A DNA stretch of 64,000 nt, from assembly GCA_021234155.1 (NCBI GenBank), contig JAJEKV010000772.1, positions 1 through 64,000 of the forward strand. The letters are read 5' to 3'. Made by a program: the position numbers and the translations under genes. The stretch's first letter is position 1. Each line of letters begins with the position of its first letter. The notes beneath the pieces were generated by a model, which searched no databases, was not told the origin of the DNA, and was given only the letters and a program-made list of their open reading frames with translations. Shown here piece by piece: positions 11,392 to 23,250 of the stretch. The DNA comes from Isoetes taiwanensis (taxonomy: Eukaryota; Streptophyta; Lycopodiopsida; Isoetales; Isoetaceae).

Positions 11392-13929
11392 GTCCTAGGC
11401 CCTAAGGCTGCGGCATTAGTGCGCATCAAGCATATATCTAATAGATTGGGATATATGCATGGCATATATCCACATAAGCAAAAGCCACATAAGCAAAACT
11501 ATAAAAAGGAAAAAAAATTATAGAAGAGGGCTTTTTGGTGGTAATGCGTGAGGTTCTTTTGCAAGAGAGGAGCTCGAAGGATTTGGGTTGCGAGGAGTCG
11601 GGAGGAGGCTATCTGGAGGCAAGAGCTGGAATAGGCGCATCAAATCGTTCTTCCTTTCCAGGTGGGGTTTTGTTGGATTAATTCGAGATTTGCATATGTT
11701 GCTATGAATTATCCATGCTTTGGTAAGAAGGCGTGAGGCGTAGATTATCATGAGTTATGAGTTTAATTAGTACAGGTGAATTGAGGACCTTGTATTAAGG
11801 CGCTATGATTAAAAGCTTGGCATGCTATGATTAAGAGCTTGGCATGATAGGGCTGGAGTAAACTAGAAGTAAACGGTTATAGATTACAGTCTTCAAAGTT
11901 GGAATTTGACTTACGGGAACGCTTTGAAATGATTTAAAACAGATCGATTTGGATTAATAAGGGGCTGATATGGATGAATCAAGAGCTAAATCGAATGAAT
12001 CGAGGGTTGATATGGCCATTCGATAATACTCGAAAGATGATCTCATTGCTCCAAACGGACCTCAAATCCACTAGAATCGGGCGAAATTGATCGAGGGATG
12101 GAACTAACATAGAAATTATGGGTATGTAGGGATTGATTGGATCTGCAACAAAAACCGTCACGGTTGGAATTAGAAGCTGTTGGACCCACACGGAAGCTTG
12201 GCATGGAACAGGCGATTTGGGGTCTAGAAGGCCGATTTGGCCTAAGAAAGGGGTAATTTGATCAAGAGATGCATGAATGGGAGAAGAATTGCGAAGTATT
12301 TGGATCAACAACTACGTCGAGAATGAGGATTGAAAGGGGAAGAATCTGGCATGAAATGGTGATGGGTCAAGCCAAGACCACACGAAGGGGGCCGATTTTT
12401 GGGTCAGAAGGGATCGATTTGTGCGATACGATGCAAATCAACATCGTCCGGCAGACTTCAATGTTCTTGCCTTTACGCCTTTTCTTTGCTTTTTCATTGT
12501 CTTTACCTTTTATCTCTATTTTTATCTCTAACGTTACAATGTTACAAGTAAATTACAAGTGTAATATTGGCATTGGGTAGGCGGGTAAGAAAAGTTTAAT
12601 GGTGGGCTGGAGGAGAGTGACCCAATTGCCATAGACACAGGGTGTAATAATCATTAAAGAGCTTGTATTCTATGGAAGAGTGATAATTCAACTAAAAACT
12701 AGGAAATAATAATACTTGAGCTTAATAATTCTAAGGTTAATAACAGTGATACATTTGGCTCCTAGAGAGTGGAGTAGCCTAGGGACTAGTTGGCGAAGTT
12801 ACAAAGCAGGTTAGACTGCTTGATTTTAAAAGTTGGTATGCATGTAATTCTGAGGACTCGCATTACTTGTTTCAATAAATTCATTAGCTAAAAGTGGAAC
12901 TTTAAATATTAAAACCTTGAAACCATATCTAAGGGAGCCTAAGTAAAAATAATGAAGTCTTTAAATCGACCTTCTGGGGGTGGTTTGAGCACGCTACATC
13001 AGCGTTTGAGTAGTCATTATGGTTTTCATCATCGATTTAGCTACATCGGCATGGTTGGGTTGTATGGGCAACCTCGACAAGGGCTAAAGAGTATGATCTA
13101 GGCACATTTATAGTAAATTCTCTAATGAACACACATGTTATGGTCTTTGAATTGTTCCCTTTGTTGTTCTTGATGTATGTATGTACTTGGAACCTAAGGT
13201 CCGGACTTCAGGGTTAGGTGGCTGGGTAGTTCGGCATTCTCATGTCATCTGTGTTCTTTGTATCTATGCTCGTGACACGGGCGTGGCTTCCTCATGGTAT
13301 GCTTCCGGTGGTTATGCGTCAACTCTGTGACTCCATGGTAAGAGGTCCTCGGCGCCGAGGCGTGGATGGTGGGAAGGGTATCTTATCTGAGGTTCACCCA
13401 CCAACTCATAGGGGCTCGGGAATGTGGCTGGCGGGGCATTTCTCACGCCTTCGGGGAACTGCTTGTAGGTGGTGGCTTCCCATTGTCCGGGCTTTGTTAT
13501 GTTGTTTTGGTACTTTGGCTTTGTGTTCTTTGCTCTCTTGACTCTTATGATATTTCTTTTATTGTCATTGTCTAGCACTGCACCATAGTCTCTTGTATAT
13601 CGAATTGTTCATGTGTATGTTATCCAAGATGTCGAGTGTTCCTATGTGCGCGGTAACGGCTTCACGGGATCCCCACTTAGTCACGAGGACTAACCTTGAG
13701 GGAGTATGTGCGATGAACCGCTAAGGTGGCGGTCAAGTTGATGGTGGCAATGTGGCGAGGAATCGTGCTTGAATTCTAGAGCTAGCGGTTTACGTTGATT
13801 TGCTTTCGGTGTTGTTGTACATGGATATTTATAACACATTGTAAATGTTGAGCTATTGATTTTCTCGGTTAGAACTTGGAATGTATTAAGCTTATGAATA
13901 TGTTGAATACATGAACCGGGGTTGTTTGT
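11392..13929 (+). mobile_element. Long LTR (type B), left arm, cut by the palindrome centre
   Basis: Starts TGTAGCAGGTCCTAGG directly after the polypurine tract. A TATA-like actataaaaagg lies at about 11,498-11,510, and ccccacttagtcacgagg at about 13,671 matches the equivalent landmark in the type A LTR near 8,787. In the type A LTR about 680 bp follow that landmark; here only about 260 bp remain before the centre of the inverted repeat. The LTR therefore seems to be cut at the palindrome centre. Confidence 0.5.
11498..11510 (+). promoter_or_regulatory. TATA-like box in type B LTR
   Basis: actataaaaagg occurs about 105 bases into the LTR. The right-arm counterpart near 16,335-16,360 has diverged and no longer shows a clear TATA box. 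Confidence 0.35.
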
Positions 13930-13970
13930 TGAACTTGGCAAAAGTTCGTCACAATCGAAACTTGGCAATT
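13930..13970. other. Spacer at the centre of the 7.1-kb inverted repeat
   Basis: About 41 bp separate the mirrored ggttgtttgt (ending 13,929) and acaaacaacc (within 13,973-13,982). Within it, gaacttggc and gaaacttggc form a short direct repeat, so the spacer is not simply a continuation of the palindrome. Confidence 0.7.
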
Positions 13971-16470
13971 ATACAAACAACCCCTGCGGTTCATGTATTC
14001 CAACATATTCATAAGCCAATACATTCCAAGTTCTAAACGAAAATCAATAGCTCAACATTTACAATGTGTTATAAATATCCATGTACAACAACGAGCAAAT
14101 CAACGTAAAACTGCTAGCTCTAGAATTCAAGCATCTATTCTACCACATTGCCACCATCAACTTTGACCGCCACTCCATTGGGTTCACCGCACACGCACTC
14201 ACCGGGTTAGTCCTCGTGACTAAGTGGGGGGGATCCCGTGAGTCGCTGGCAAGTACATAGGAACACTCGACATCTTGATAACATACACATGAACAATTCC
14301 AAATATACAAGAGACTATGGTGCAAAGGCTAGACAAATGACAATAAAAGAAATATCATAAGAGTCAAGAGCAAAGAACACAAAGCCAAAGTACCAAAACA
14401 ACATAACAAAGCTCAGGGACAATGGGAAGCTCACCACCCTACAAGCAAAGCCCCTGATTAGCGAGAAATGCCCTACTACCACATTCCGAGCCGTTGGCCA
14501 TGAGTTGGTGGGTGAACCTCAGATAAAGATACCCCTTCCCGCAAAATTTTCACGCCCCGCCGGAGGACCTCTTACCATGGAGTCACAGAGTTGAGTTCGC
14601 ATAACTCACCTGAAGCTACCGAGGAGGCCACACCGTGTCACGTGAGCATAGATACAAAGAGCAATGATGACATGAGAATGCCTGAGCTACCTGGCCACCT
14701 AACCCTCGGAAGCCCCACCCCGAGGTTCCAAGTACATACATAATATCAAGAACAAATGGAACAATTCAAAAGACCATAACATGTGTGTTCATTAGAGAAT
14801 TTACTATAAATGTGCCTAGATCATACTCTTAGCTCCCTTGTCGAGGTTGCCCATACAACCTAACTATGCCGGTGAACTAGATCGATGATGAAAACCATAA
14901 TGACAACTCAAATGTTGATGTATGCGTGCTCAACCCTCCGTAAGTCCGATCGTGGACTCGCTTCACCATATTATTTACTTAAGTTCCCTTAGATATGGTT
15001 TCAAGGTTTTAATATTTAAAATTCCAATTTTAGCTAATGAATTATTTATGCATTCATTTGGCGGCCTCAACTTATGCTTTTCCCCGCTTTAAAAATCCAT
15101 GGGGTTCCTCGATCCGAATCGCCTGAACTCGGGTCCAGCTCTCCCTGCAAGCCCCATCTCTAAGAGCCAAGAAATATATTTTACCCAATCATTAGATTTA
15201 TTTACATGAAATTACAATCTTTCCTTAGTTAAATAGTTATCCAAGCAATACAATTCTTACATATTTTTCCATCCTTTGTGTTTTACCAATTCTCATGCAA
15301 CTTGTATGGGCTTTCTCCAGAGAGAGCAAATGCTAAATCAGAGCTCCTTGACACTTCCATGCTTCCCTTGAGACTACTTGTATGTTTATTTACCATAAGA
15401 TCAACAATTTGTTAGCAACATTCCCAAATCACATTTAAGACAACCACACAAGACCATGACAAAATGTAAAACAAAAATATGCAAGTTCAAGATCGTAATG
15501 CCTTTCTTAAGACATCGATTTCCCAATCAAGCCTTTTCAAGGCAAATCGATACTTTTACTTCCCAATTCGGCTCTATAGAAGCGCTTTACCGCTCCTTCA
15601 GGGGCCTAATTCCGCAGTTCTAGAAGCCCTTGTTTCCTTTTGATTCATCAGGTCCAGTGGCAAATCGCCTCAGGGCCCAAATCCGTCCTTTCCGGCCAAT
15701 TTAGGATGATTTCGATGATTTCCAATCCAGCCCTGATGGCTCCAAATAAGACGACTGCAAAACAAGATCCTTGAGAAATCCAAAAAGATCCTTCCGATTA
15801 CGAACTTGGCAAAGCATGGTATTATGAACTTAGCCCCTGCATGGTAGAATCATCTCTGTCCAACTGTTGTAGCAACCCTCGGACCTCCGGTTTTATTCTA
15901 TCATGTAGCATCCAATTCCAATCTCCATAGTTTCTCTGAGATAACTCTTAATCCAATCTTAACAAGGAAGGCATGGCGGGGTTTACCTCAGATCTCCAGT
16001 TCACAAGCTTATTATCTCACCAAGCATAGACATCTCTAATCATGGCTACAACATATCTCCCTTTAAGGGCCATCACAAAACCCATCCGATTAGATCCAAG
16101 TCCGGCCCTTACGCACTGCAGACAAAGACACGCATGCATGCATAGCATATGCAACCTTCAATTGAATCCTAAAATTAGAATTCAAACCCCACCGGAAAAG
16201 GAAGAACAATTTGGCCGCCTATGCAAGCTCTTGCCTCGTGATAGCCTCCTCCCACTCCCTCGAACCCAAATTCCTTCCGAGCTCCTCTTGCAAAAAGAAA
16301 CCTCACATTACCACCAACAAAAGCCCCTTCTACAATTTTTCTTTTCTAGTTTATTTATGTGGATATTGGATATATGCATCCCAATATCCCAATCTATTAA
16401 ATATATGTTTATGTGCAATACCAATGTCAAGTCTTAGGGCCTAGGATCAATTACAATCTCCCCTTTCTAA
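13971..16470 (-). mobile_element. Long LTR (type B), right arm
   Basis: Mirror of 11,392-13,929. On the minus strand it begins at about 16,460 after an aaaggggaga purine tract and starts TGTAATTGATCCTAGG. It then runs to the palindrome centre. The start differs from the left-arm copy (TGTAGCAGGTCC) by a few bases. Confidence 0.5.
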
Positions 16471-16689
16471 AATTCAACCCATGTCCTCATGGGTCGATCC
16501 TAGGAGTCAGCTATACTTCTGCCCGACAATTTGCACTAGCAATCTAAAGCAAGATACGGTTGCTACAACAATGAGACAAAAGCAAAACCATCATGAGCCC
16601 TTACCGAATCAAGACTCTGAAGCTTCTTGCTCTATCACGTGGAGCTTCACTCTGCCAGACACAACCATTTGATGTTGCGGAAGATCCAT

Positions 16690-17900
16690 CGCTAGCGGCA
16701 GCTTCCCCCACTCGGTGCCTTAGCTCCAGCGATTCTATCATCGTACTTTACATCTTTCCTCGGTGAGCTCCCTTTGATTGATGAGGGTTCTCCCGCGGCC
16801 TCGCCTCTATGACATTTGGATATCGATTGGATCGTTAAATTCATAGCACTTCTATCTGGTACATTTGTGAATCCATGGGCATTGAGGGCTTCGTCACCAT
16901 CTTGCCAAATCTTGGGCAATTGTTTCTTGTGTGGCTGTTGCCCTACAGCGGAAACAAGCCCTCTTGAGCTGCCATTGCCTTTCCCTGCGATGTGGTAGGT
17001 GAGGGGTAACTTACTACCCTCAATCGGCTGCTACTTGCGGGTTCCTCATATTGTTGCTCAACCTCCACGCATTGGTTAGGCGATGGCTCCCCTCTAAATG
17101 ATCGTCTTCGCCATCTGAGCTCTCAACCGCCAAAGAGGAAGGTGCTTGTCTTTTGCTTTGGGTTTCTAATGTAGTTGCCAATCGTCTCGGCTTTTGGCAA
17201 TCCGAACAACCTCCTCAAAGGTCCTTATAAGCAACTCGACATACATTACTCTTTGATATCCACATGAAGACCCTTCACAAATCTAGAACACAAATTTTGA
17301 CTTTATCCATAACAGACAATGAGGCCGCAACCTTCTAAACCTCTTATTATAAAGCACTCGGGCCTCAGACACAATCGAAGAACTCGTTCATCTTCTCAAC
17401 CTTGTACCCTCGAGGTGTGAAATGACCCTCAAAAGCGGGGCCTTAAAATCAGCCCATGTAGCCTTTGTCTTTGGAGTCTTCCCGGATCAATCGGGCATGT
17501 CTCCCACCAAACTCTTGCAAAGCCTCTAACATTGCCCGAGCAAGCAAAGCCTTCATTGCGAACCCCGTGCTTTTGATCAGATCAAAATAAAACTCTACCC
17601 CACTGAGCCGTGCATCAACATCATCCCATTGTGTTCTCACTGTGAACACTTCTCTTTTTGGTGTCCTTTAACACCTTATCAATGGCTTTCTCGGCCTCAC
17701 TCTTTCTGCTGCGATGCACTCTCTTTTGCAAGGCTTCTTTGAATAGCTTCGCGGGATACTAGTTACATCCGAGCTCCATCGGCTCCGTCTCCCCCCTGCA
17801 CTACTAGCACCACCAAAGATCCATGATCTCTTACTAGAATGCACATGCAGACAATGGAAACATTAACAACCACTTCAAGGCATGAACCATTCTCAAACTC
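16690..17900 (-). pseudogene. Ty3/gypsy gag remnant, right arm
   Basis: Mirror of the left-arm gag. EFYFDLIKSTGFAMK is open at 17,449-17,649, with ARLIREDSKDKG just after it, matching the gag core. The zinc-knuckle region near 16,910-16,960 begins CFRCR but shifts frame before the histidine, unlike the intact copy in the left arm. No full-length frame survives. Confidence 0.65.
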
Positions 17901-17930
17901 CCACTAGAATCCAACATGCTCGATACCAAT

Positions 17931-18357
17931 TTTATCGGTTCCTAACCGACATGCCCTTAGCCAACTGGGCAAAACCGTCTAGACGTTTATGAGTAGTCGC
18001 TTCTACCCATTTATGCTTGGGTGTCTGGGAGCGCGACACCAAGATCTACCTCAAGCGGTCTCCCCATGGGCCCATTACAATCTCTCCCACTAGAACTATG
18101 CCGGGCCCCTCGAGCATCACAAAAAATAAGTCATGACCTCCTAGTCCAAGCATATTCCGGGTCATATTTGCCCCCATGGAGACTCGAACTTCGAGCCCCG
18201 CCTCGATACCAAATGTAACGTTCCTAACCCAGGCATGCCCTTAACCAACTGGGCAAAACCGTCTAGACGTTTATGAGTAGTCGCTTCTACCCATTTATGC
18301 CGGTGTCTCGGGAACGCGACACCAAGATCTACTCAAGCGGTCTCCCGTGGGCCCATA
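17931..18357 (-). mobile_element. Pair of short LTR-like units (TRIM-like), right arm
   Basis: Mirror of 9,501-9,925. Units lie at about 17,931-18,079 and 18,214-18,357 and share gtctagacgtttatgagtag and gggcaaaaccg. The complement of the primer-binding site, cctcgatacca, precedes tgtaacg at 18,200-18,214. The outer edge of the first unit is damaged. Confidence 0.55.
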
Positions 18358-18394
18358 ACCCATAGGTCCCAAGATCGAAACTTGGCTCGATACC

Positions 18395-21068
18395 AGGCGT
18401 AATCGGGCATGCTGGCTGGCCTCTTCGCTTAGGATCTGTTGGTTCTATCTTATTGCTACTAACACTTGGACGAGGGAGATTGGACTACTTAACATCTTAT
18501 GCAATTTATACTCAATATAACAAGGTAAAGAATCCAATCTTTATTTCACGTTCAAGATCTCACAAATATTGAAGACAATCACAATGTACATATATATACA
18601 TCTCAAATCTTGACAATATCAAATACACAATCAATATATCTCTTAAGTATGAGAGCAATCTTCATTACAAGAGCTCCTATCATCAGAGGGCTCGCTCATC
18701 AAGGCGTCTATGGCCGCCTGATCTCCTGAATCTAATGGGAGGTCATCCCCCTCATCTGCATAAAGGTGGACCTCATTGCCTTCAAGAGAGGGTTCCACAA
18801 AACCGGGGGTAGATCCCACACTAGACTCTACCCCGGAAGGACGACCTTCTTGAAGCTCGATCAATCGGCACAGTATTAATCGGCCTCATCCTCTAATTGA
18901 GGAAATCGAACACCTCCTCACGCCGAACTCTGCTCACGGAGGAGGAAATCTAGCCTCCGGCTCTCTAATCCTATCGGGGCCTCTAACCCCGGGTGTCGGC
19001 GACCTTCTTGCTCTCGGCTCCATCGGTCTTGCTTACACCAACACGGGGTTAGTCCTAAAAGACTAAGTGGGGGTGCGAGCATTCTAGGAACTATGCAATC
19101 ACAATACTTATAACATATCTTAAACAAGTTTTTTACCACCAATAGTCCCCCGCATCCAACCAACCAGATTAGTAGCATACATATATTCCAATAACACATC
19201 ATGTTCCATGCAATCTCGTGACATCACGGTGCCTACTCGGTTCTAACATGCCACCCGGGCTGATCAGGCCTGCCGCGTATCTGGCGGGGTTTGCCTCATG
19301 TGTACACACACCCATCCGCGCTTTGCGTCCAAAGACTTGGAGGACCACTTTTAGCCATGTAGCGACAAAGAATCCAGCCGGGATAACAATGCCCGATGTC
19401 ACGCACAAACACAACCGCAAGTCCATGCCATCGCACATGGACCCCGGCCCCCGGAGATTATGCACTTATGCAATATTTTCACATGCTTTACATGTCCTTA
19501 TAACCACACAGCATCATACATGATGGTAATACCAGCTAAAATAGCTCATATGCATATCCTATGCATTATCTTTACATGTGCATCACAAATACCATGCCCA
19601 TACCACATTAGCATATCACATACATTCATATGGGTACAATGACATGAATATGTAAAACAACCATGACCACATAATATTCCCAATGCTACCTTTAGTTCCC
19701 TAGATTTAAGTCTAGCTGCAACTATAAGTGCTCCCAATCTCATTCCCGGCCTTATGCCATACCTTGGCGAATCAGGGCTTTTCACCCTCTTTCTCCCCAT
19801 AGAGAAAGCTTACAACTTCGGGTTACATTACTAACGTTATTACTTATAGGGTAAGTTCCCTCTTATTAATTCCGTTACTCAAGTTTCATATTAATGTCAA
19901 TTTAAGCAAAACGCCATGGCTTCACATTGAGTTACGTAATTTTTGGTGCGGATATTACTTGTGTTTACTAACGTCTTCTTTAGCTTCACTCAGCCGGACT
20001 CCAAAACCTAGCTAACAGATTCTATTTTCGGGGCAACCTCATGGCCCTCTTATTTGAGCTTACAATGTTATTTTTATGTTATCCTATTACAAGCCTATAT
20101 GGTTATTAACTTCCAACATTCTTATTATTTTACTCACTATTTTCTTATTCTGGGTTTCCTTTCAAGACCCTAACGGTGGCGACCCGGCAGCTCAACGAAG
20201 GCATCAAATCCTTCGATTCTTGCTTGAATCCGGCCTCTCGAGGCCTAACGGCTAAATCGCCTGGTGGCCTCCGGTTCCGAACCATTCCAGTCGTTTGGCG
20301 CCATGGCGGACGCCGTTCTACCGCTCCAGCTATGGCAGCTTCGGCTGCAAATCGGGGTTTGTTTGGGCTTCTAACATTCAAATCCCTCCTCCTATACCAA
20401 TTTCGGCCATGTTCAGCCCAATCCGGCCTGCTTCAGCCCCATTACGTCATGAGGTGCGGGCTTCCGCCACCGCTAACTACGGGTTAATTCACGGTCTTCT
20501 TGCTCCTTCGGTTTTTCTTTTCTTGGTGAAATTCTAACCCTTAAACATCCTTTTTACGTATCCTCTTGCTCAATCTGCCTCTATGACTCTTCCTGGTGGT
20601 TTACCCAAAGAACCGCTAGTTCTTTTCCTTAAGGCTAGGGCCAACCCAATACCTTCAAACTTTAATCAAACATAACCAATTAAACCATCATCGATTACTT
20701 ACAGTAAATATTCTTATAATTCATAATTCATACTCTAATCACTCCATAAGCATTTCTTGGCCTAATTCTAATCCAATCATCTTAACAACCCGGTGTAAGC
20801 GGTAAAACCACCCACCTGGTTAAATTTGTCTTTACAATTGTCTTTGTTGACACTCCAAATCTCCTTCCACGAAGCTCCTCCTCTAAAGTTTGCCTCAGAG
20901 CAAAAACCCCAATTCCTCTACAATTTAGTATTTATAAACTTCAGATAAACACCGGATACATACCATGTATGTATTTTCCCCACTCAATGTGGGCTTTAAT
21001 GATTCCGATAATAATCATATGAAAGTGTATCAAATTACTTACACCAATCATTTGCTAACCCGCCAAAG
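18395..21068 (-). mobile_element. Long LTR (type A), right arm
   Basis: Mirror of the left type A LTR. On the minus strand it is preceded by an integrase end and a gaagggagaatta purine tract at about 21,075-21,090. It therefore stands where the 3' LTR of the 21.07-23.07 kb element should stand. Primer-binding-like ggctcgatacca lies at its other end near 18,385-18,397. Confidence 0.5.
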
Positions 21069-21089
21069 CTCGTTATAATTCTCCCTTCA

Positions 21090-21640
21090 AATCTTTAACC
21101 CATGTCCTCATGGGTGAGCTCGAGGAAATTGACGAAGAATCCACTTTGAATCCTCCCCACGCTAAGGCCTTGATTGGACAGCGACCATTGGACCAAAAAT
21201 CTTGTGATTGTCCGTCTTGAAACTTCATGGTGTCTCCATTTGCAAGATACGCCTGGTGGGATATAAAAATTCATCCCCCTCGCTATTTAAGTCATCGCCG
21301 GCAAGCATATCACGACGGATCAAAGACGCACTTCCTCAAGTTGCTCACATGGAACACATTATGCACTCTCACATGTGAAGGCAATTCCAACCTGTAGCGA
21401 CTTTGCCGATCGTTCCAATATCTTAAAAGGCCCCCGCATATCTTGGAGCCCACTTTCCGCACTCTTAAATGCCAATGAGCTCGCTTAGGGTTAATCCTTA
21501 AGAATACATAACCGCCCCCTTGGCTAATTCCAATGGTTTACGCCTTTTGTTTGCATCCGCTTACGCCTATTTCCGAGCCATAACGCGAGATTCTCGTGAA
21601 GTCTTCTCAACTGCATCCAAATCTCGCCACCTCATTGGCC
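21090..21640 (-). pseudogene. Ty3/gypsy integrase C-terminal module fragment
   Basis: Minus-strand reading gives GYVFLRINPKRAHWHLRVRK, then residues of the GPF-type core, then YRLELPSHVRVHNVFHVSNL and RKCVFDPS. This is the conserved C-terminal module of plant Ty3/gypsy integrases (usual form VFLKVSPxxG..RFGKRGKLSPRYIGPFEI..YRLALPPxLxxVHxVFHVSxLRKC). A WGGF-like remnant and a THPWG/HEDMG-like tail follow. Frame changes and stops are present. Upstream it joins gag-like sequence directly at about 21.7-21.85 kb, the deletion junction. Confidence 0.8.
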
Positions 21641-21849
21641 ATCTCATTGCCACGCTTCCACCGCAGCATACATGTGCATAGTCTCGATGGCGGGGTCCGG
21701 ATGGTAACAGCCCGTGCTTCTCCTCTTCCCTGATCTCTCGCTGCCCCTGACCTGCTGTCTTCCCTTCCATAACCTCTACCACGGCCACCTGCCTTGGTCC
21801 CCACGCCATGGGGCCACCCTTCCTTGACCCGATCTAGGTGCATTGTCTT

Positions 21850-22835
21850 CCAAACGCCTTGATGTTGATTCCCGCCTTAGCCTCGCTGGATTTTCAGACC
21901 CTCGTGGAGGCTGAATACCCACCATATGTTTTGGTATTAGTACCACGATCGCCCAATGTCCAGGCTCTCGGCACCTAAAGCATCGGGCTCATTGATGCAC
22001 ACATCCTTTCCTCTGCAGACATCCGGGATGATCTATTTTGTGGCCCCTTGGCTATTGCTGGCCTGCACATCCATAGAGTGGGCAGCAGCTCGCTCTACCA
22101 TTTATACCTCCCTCTCCTCGAGGAATTCCCGCTTGCCATGAAGATTGAGCCTGCCGGGCTTCCGTTGAGCATCTAGTGTGCTTTTTTCGCAAAATGCTTC
22201 CCGATGCTTCGCAATTTTACAACCTCCTCTAGATCTCAGTATAAGATACTCCAGACATCGTTGCTCTTTATTTCCACCGAAGACCCCTACTCGCACAAAC
22301 CTAGAGCACAACTTAACCTTGTCCATTGTAGGACAATGAGGCTGCAATCTCCCTGAACTTTTCATTATACTCGCTACGGGTGCCAACCTTGCAATCAAAG
22401 AACTCATTCATTTTCTCCACCTTATACCGGGGCGGGTGTAAAATGACCTTCAAATGCACTCTTAAACTCGACCGGTAGTTTGTATGGGAGTCTTCCCAGA
22501 TCTATCAAGCACGTCTCCCACCGGGACGCTGCAAATCCTCCCAAAGATCGTCAGGTGCAAGGCGCCTTCTGGACTCCTCTTTAATCAAATCAAAATAAAA
22601 CTCCACTCCACGGAGCCATGCATCTCGCATCATCCCGGTTGTGTTCTCCCCGCTGAACACCTCCCTCTTGGTATCCTTCAATACCTTCTCAATAGCCTTC
22701 TCGCCTCACTCTTTTGATGGGATGCGGTTTGTAAAAGCCTGCCAATCGCTTGCAAAATCTTGGTAACATCGTGGCTCCATCAGCCCCAACTCGCACCACT
22801 AGCATCACCGGCTTCCATGGTTTCCTCTACTCTGC
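21850..22835 (-). pseudogene. Ty3/gypsy gag remnant with near-complete zinc knuckle
   Basis: Begins MEAGDASGAS at about 22,826, about 75 bases downstream of the primer-binding site. EFYFDLI, EFKSAFEGHFTP and KMNEFFDCKVGTRSEYNEKF identify the Retrotrans_gag core. The knuckle at about 21,943-21,986 reads CFRCREPGHWAIVV: CX2CX4H is kept but the last cysteine is lost. Stops and shifts occur throughout. It is a sister of the gag in both inverted-repeat arms. Confidence 0.7.
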
Positions 22836-22910
22836 GATAATACAAAATATATCATTAGCCAATCCCCTCAGGATACTCAATCTAATTTCAAAGCATTCAA
22901 GATCAACTAT

Positions 22911-22922
22911 GCTCTGATACCA
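22911..22922 (-). other. Perfect initiator-Met tRNA primer-binding site
   Basis: gctctgatacca on plus is TGGTATCAGAGC on minus, the standard plant tRNA-iMet PBS. It sits 2 bases from the TG...CA end of the short LTR at 22,925-23,072, confirming LTR identity and orientation. Confidence 0.85.
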
Positions 22923-22924
22923 AC

Positions 22925-23072
22925 TGTAACGTTCCTAACCGACATGCCCTTAGCCAACTGGGCAAAACCGCTCTAGACGTTTATGAGTAGTCGCTTCTAC
23001 CCATTTATCTGGAATGTCTCGAACGCAGCGACACCAAGATCTACTCAAGCTGCCTCCCATGGGCCCATTACA
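22925..23072 (-). mobile_element. Short LTR, third copy
   Basis: 148 bp, TGTAAC...TTACA, the same family as the units at 9,501, 9,778, 17,931 and 18,214. It serves as the 5' LTR of the deleted gypsy derivative. Confidence 0.7.
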
Positions 23073-23250
23073 GTTTCCGGGTTGAGGGTTAGGCTGCTGC
23101 TGTGAAGATTCTCCTGTTAGAAGGGTTGCCTCAAGAATCTTGCTATATCGCCAGTCTCCTCCTCGAACAGGTTGGGATTGTTAAGCCTTTGGTTGGCTGC
23201 TTATAGATATCACACCCAGGGTTCTTCTCTTTTTCGGGGTTCTTGGGTCA

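Larger units (their letters stand above)
6805..13929 (+). repeat. Left arm of a 7.1-kb inverted repeat
   Basis: Starting at ggcgggttagcaaatgattg, this arm is mirrored on the opposite strand by 13,971-21,068. The match is visible in many places: the outer ends; the block at about 8,280-8,520 against 19,340-19,580; the zinc-knuckle region at 10,900 against 16,930; and the central block at 13,800-13,929 against 13,971-14,100. The arms differ by scattered substitutions and many one- to five-base indels. The arm contains, in order, a long LTR, two short LTR-like units, a gag remnant, a polypurine tract and a second long LTR. Confidence 0.9.
13971..21068 (-). repeat. Right arm of the 7.1-kb inverted repeat
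   Basis: Mirror of 6,805-13,929. Its outer end, ccaatcatttgctaacccgc, is the complement of the left arm's start. Length is about 7,098 bp against 7,125 bp for the left arm, the difference coming from small indels. The flank beyond 21,068 is not the complement of the flank left of 6,805, so the mirror symmetry stops at the LTR edge on both sides. Confidence 0.9.
21069..23072 (-). mobile_element. Internally deleted Ty3/gypsy derivative
   Basis: On the minus strand this gives: a short LTR (23,072-22,925), two bases, a perfect initiator-Met primer-binding site (22,922-22,911, TGGTATCAGAGC), gag with a zinc knuckle, the integrase C-terminal module, a polypurine tract and then the type A LTR of the inverted repeat. 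Protease, RT, RNase H and the integrase core are missing, so it is a deletion derivative. The short 5' LTR and the long LTR at its 3' side do not match. Nesting or recombination between elements has therefore occurred. Confidence 0.65.
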
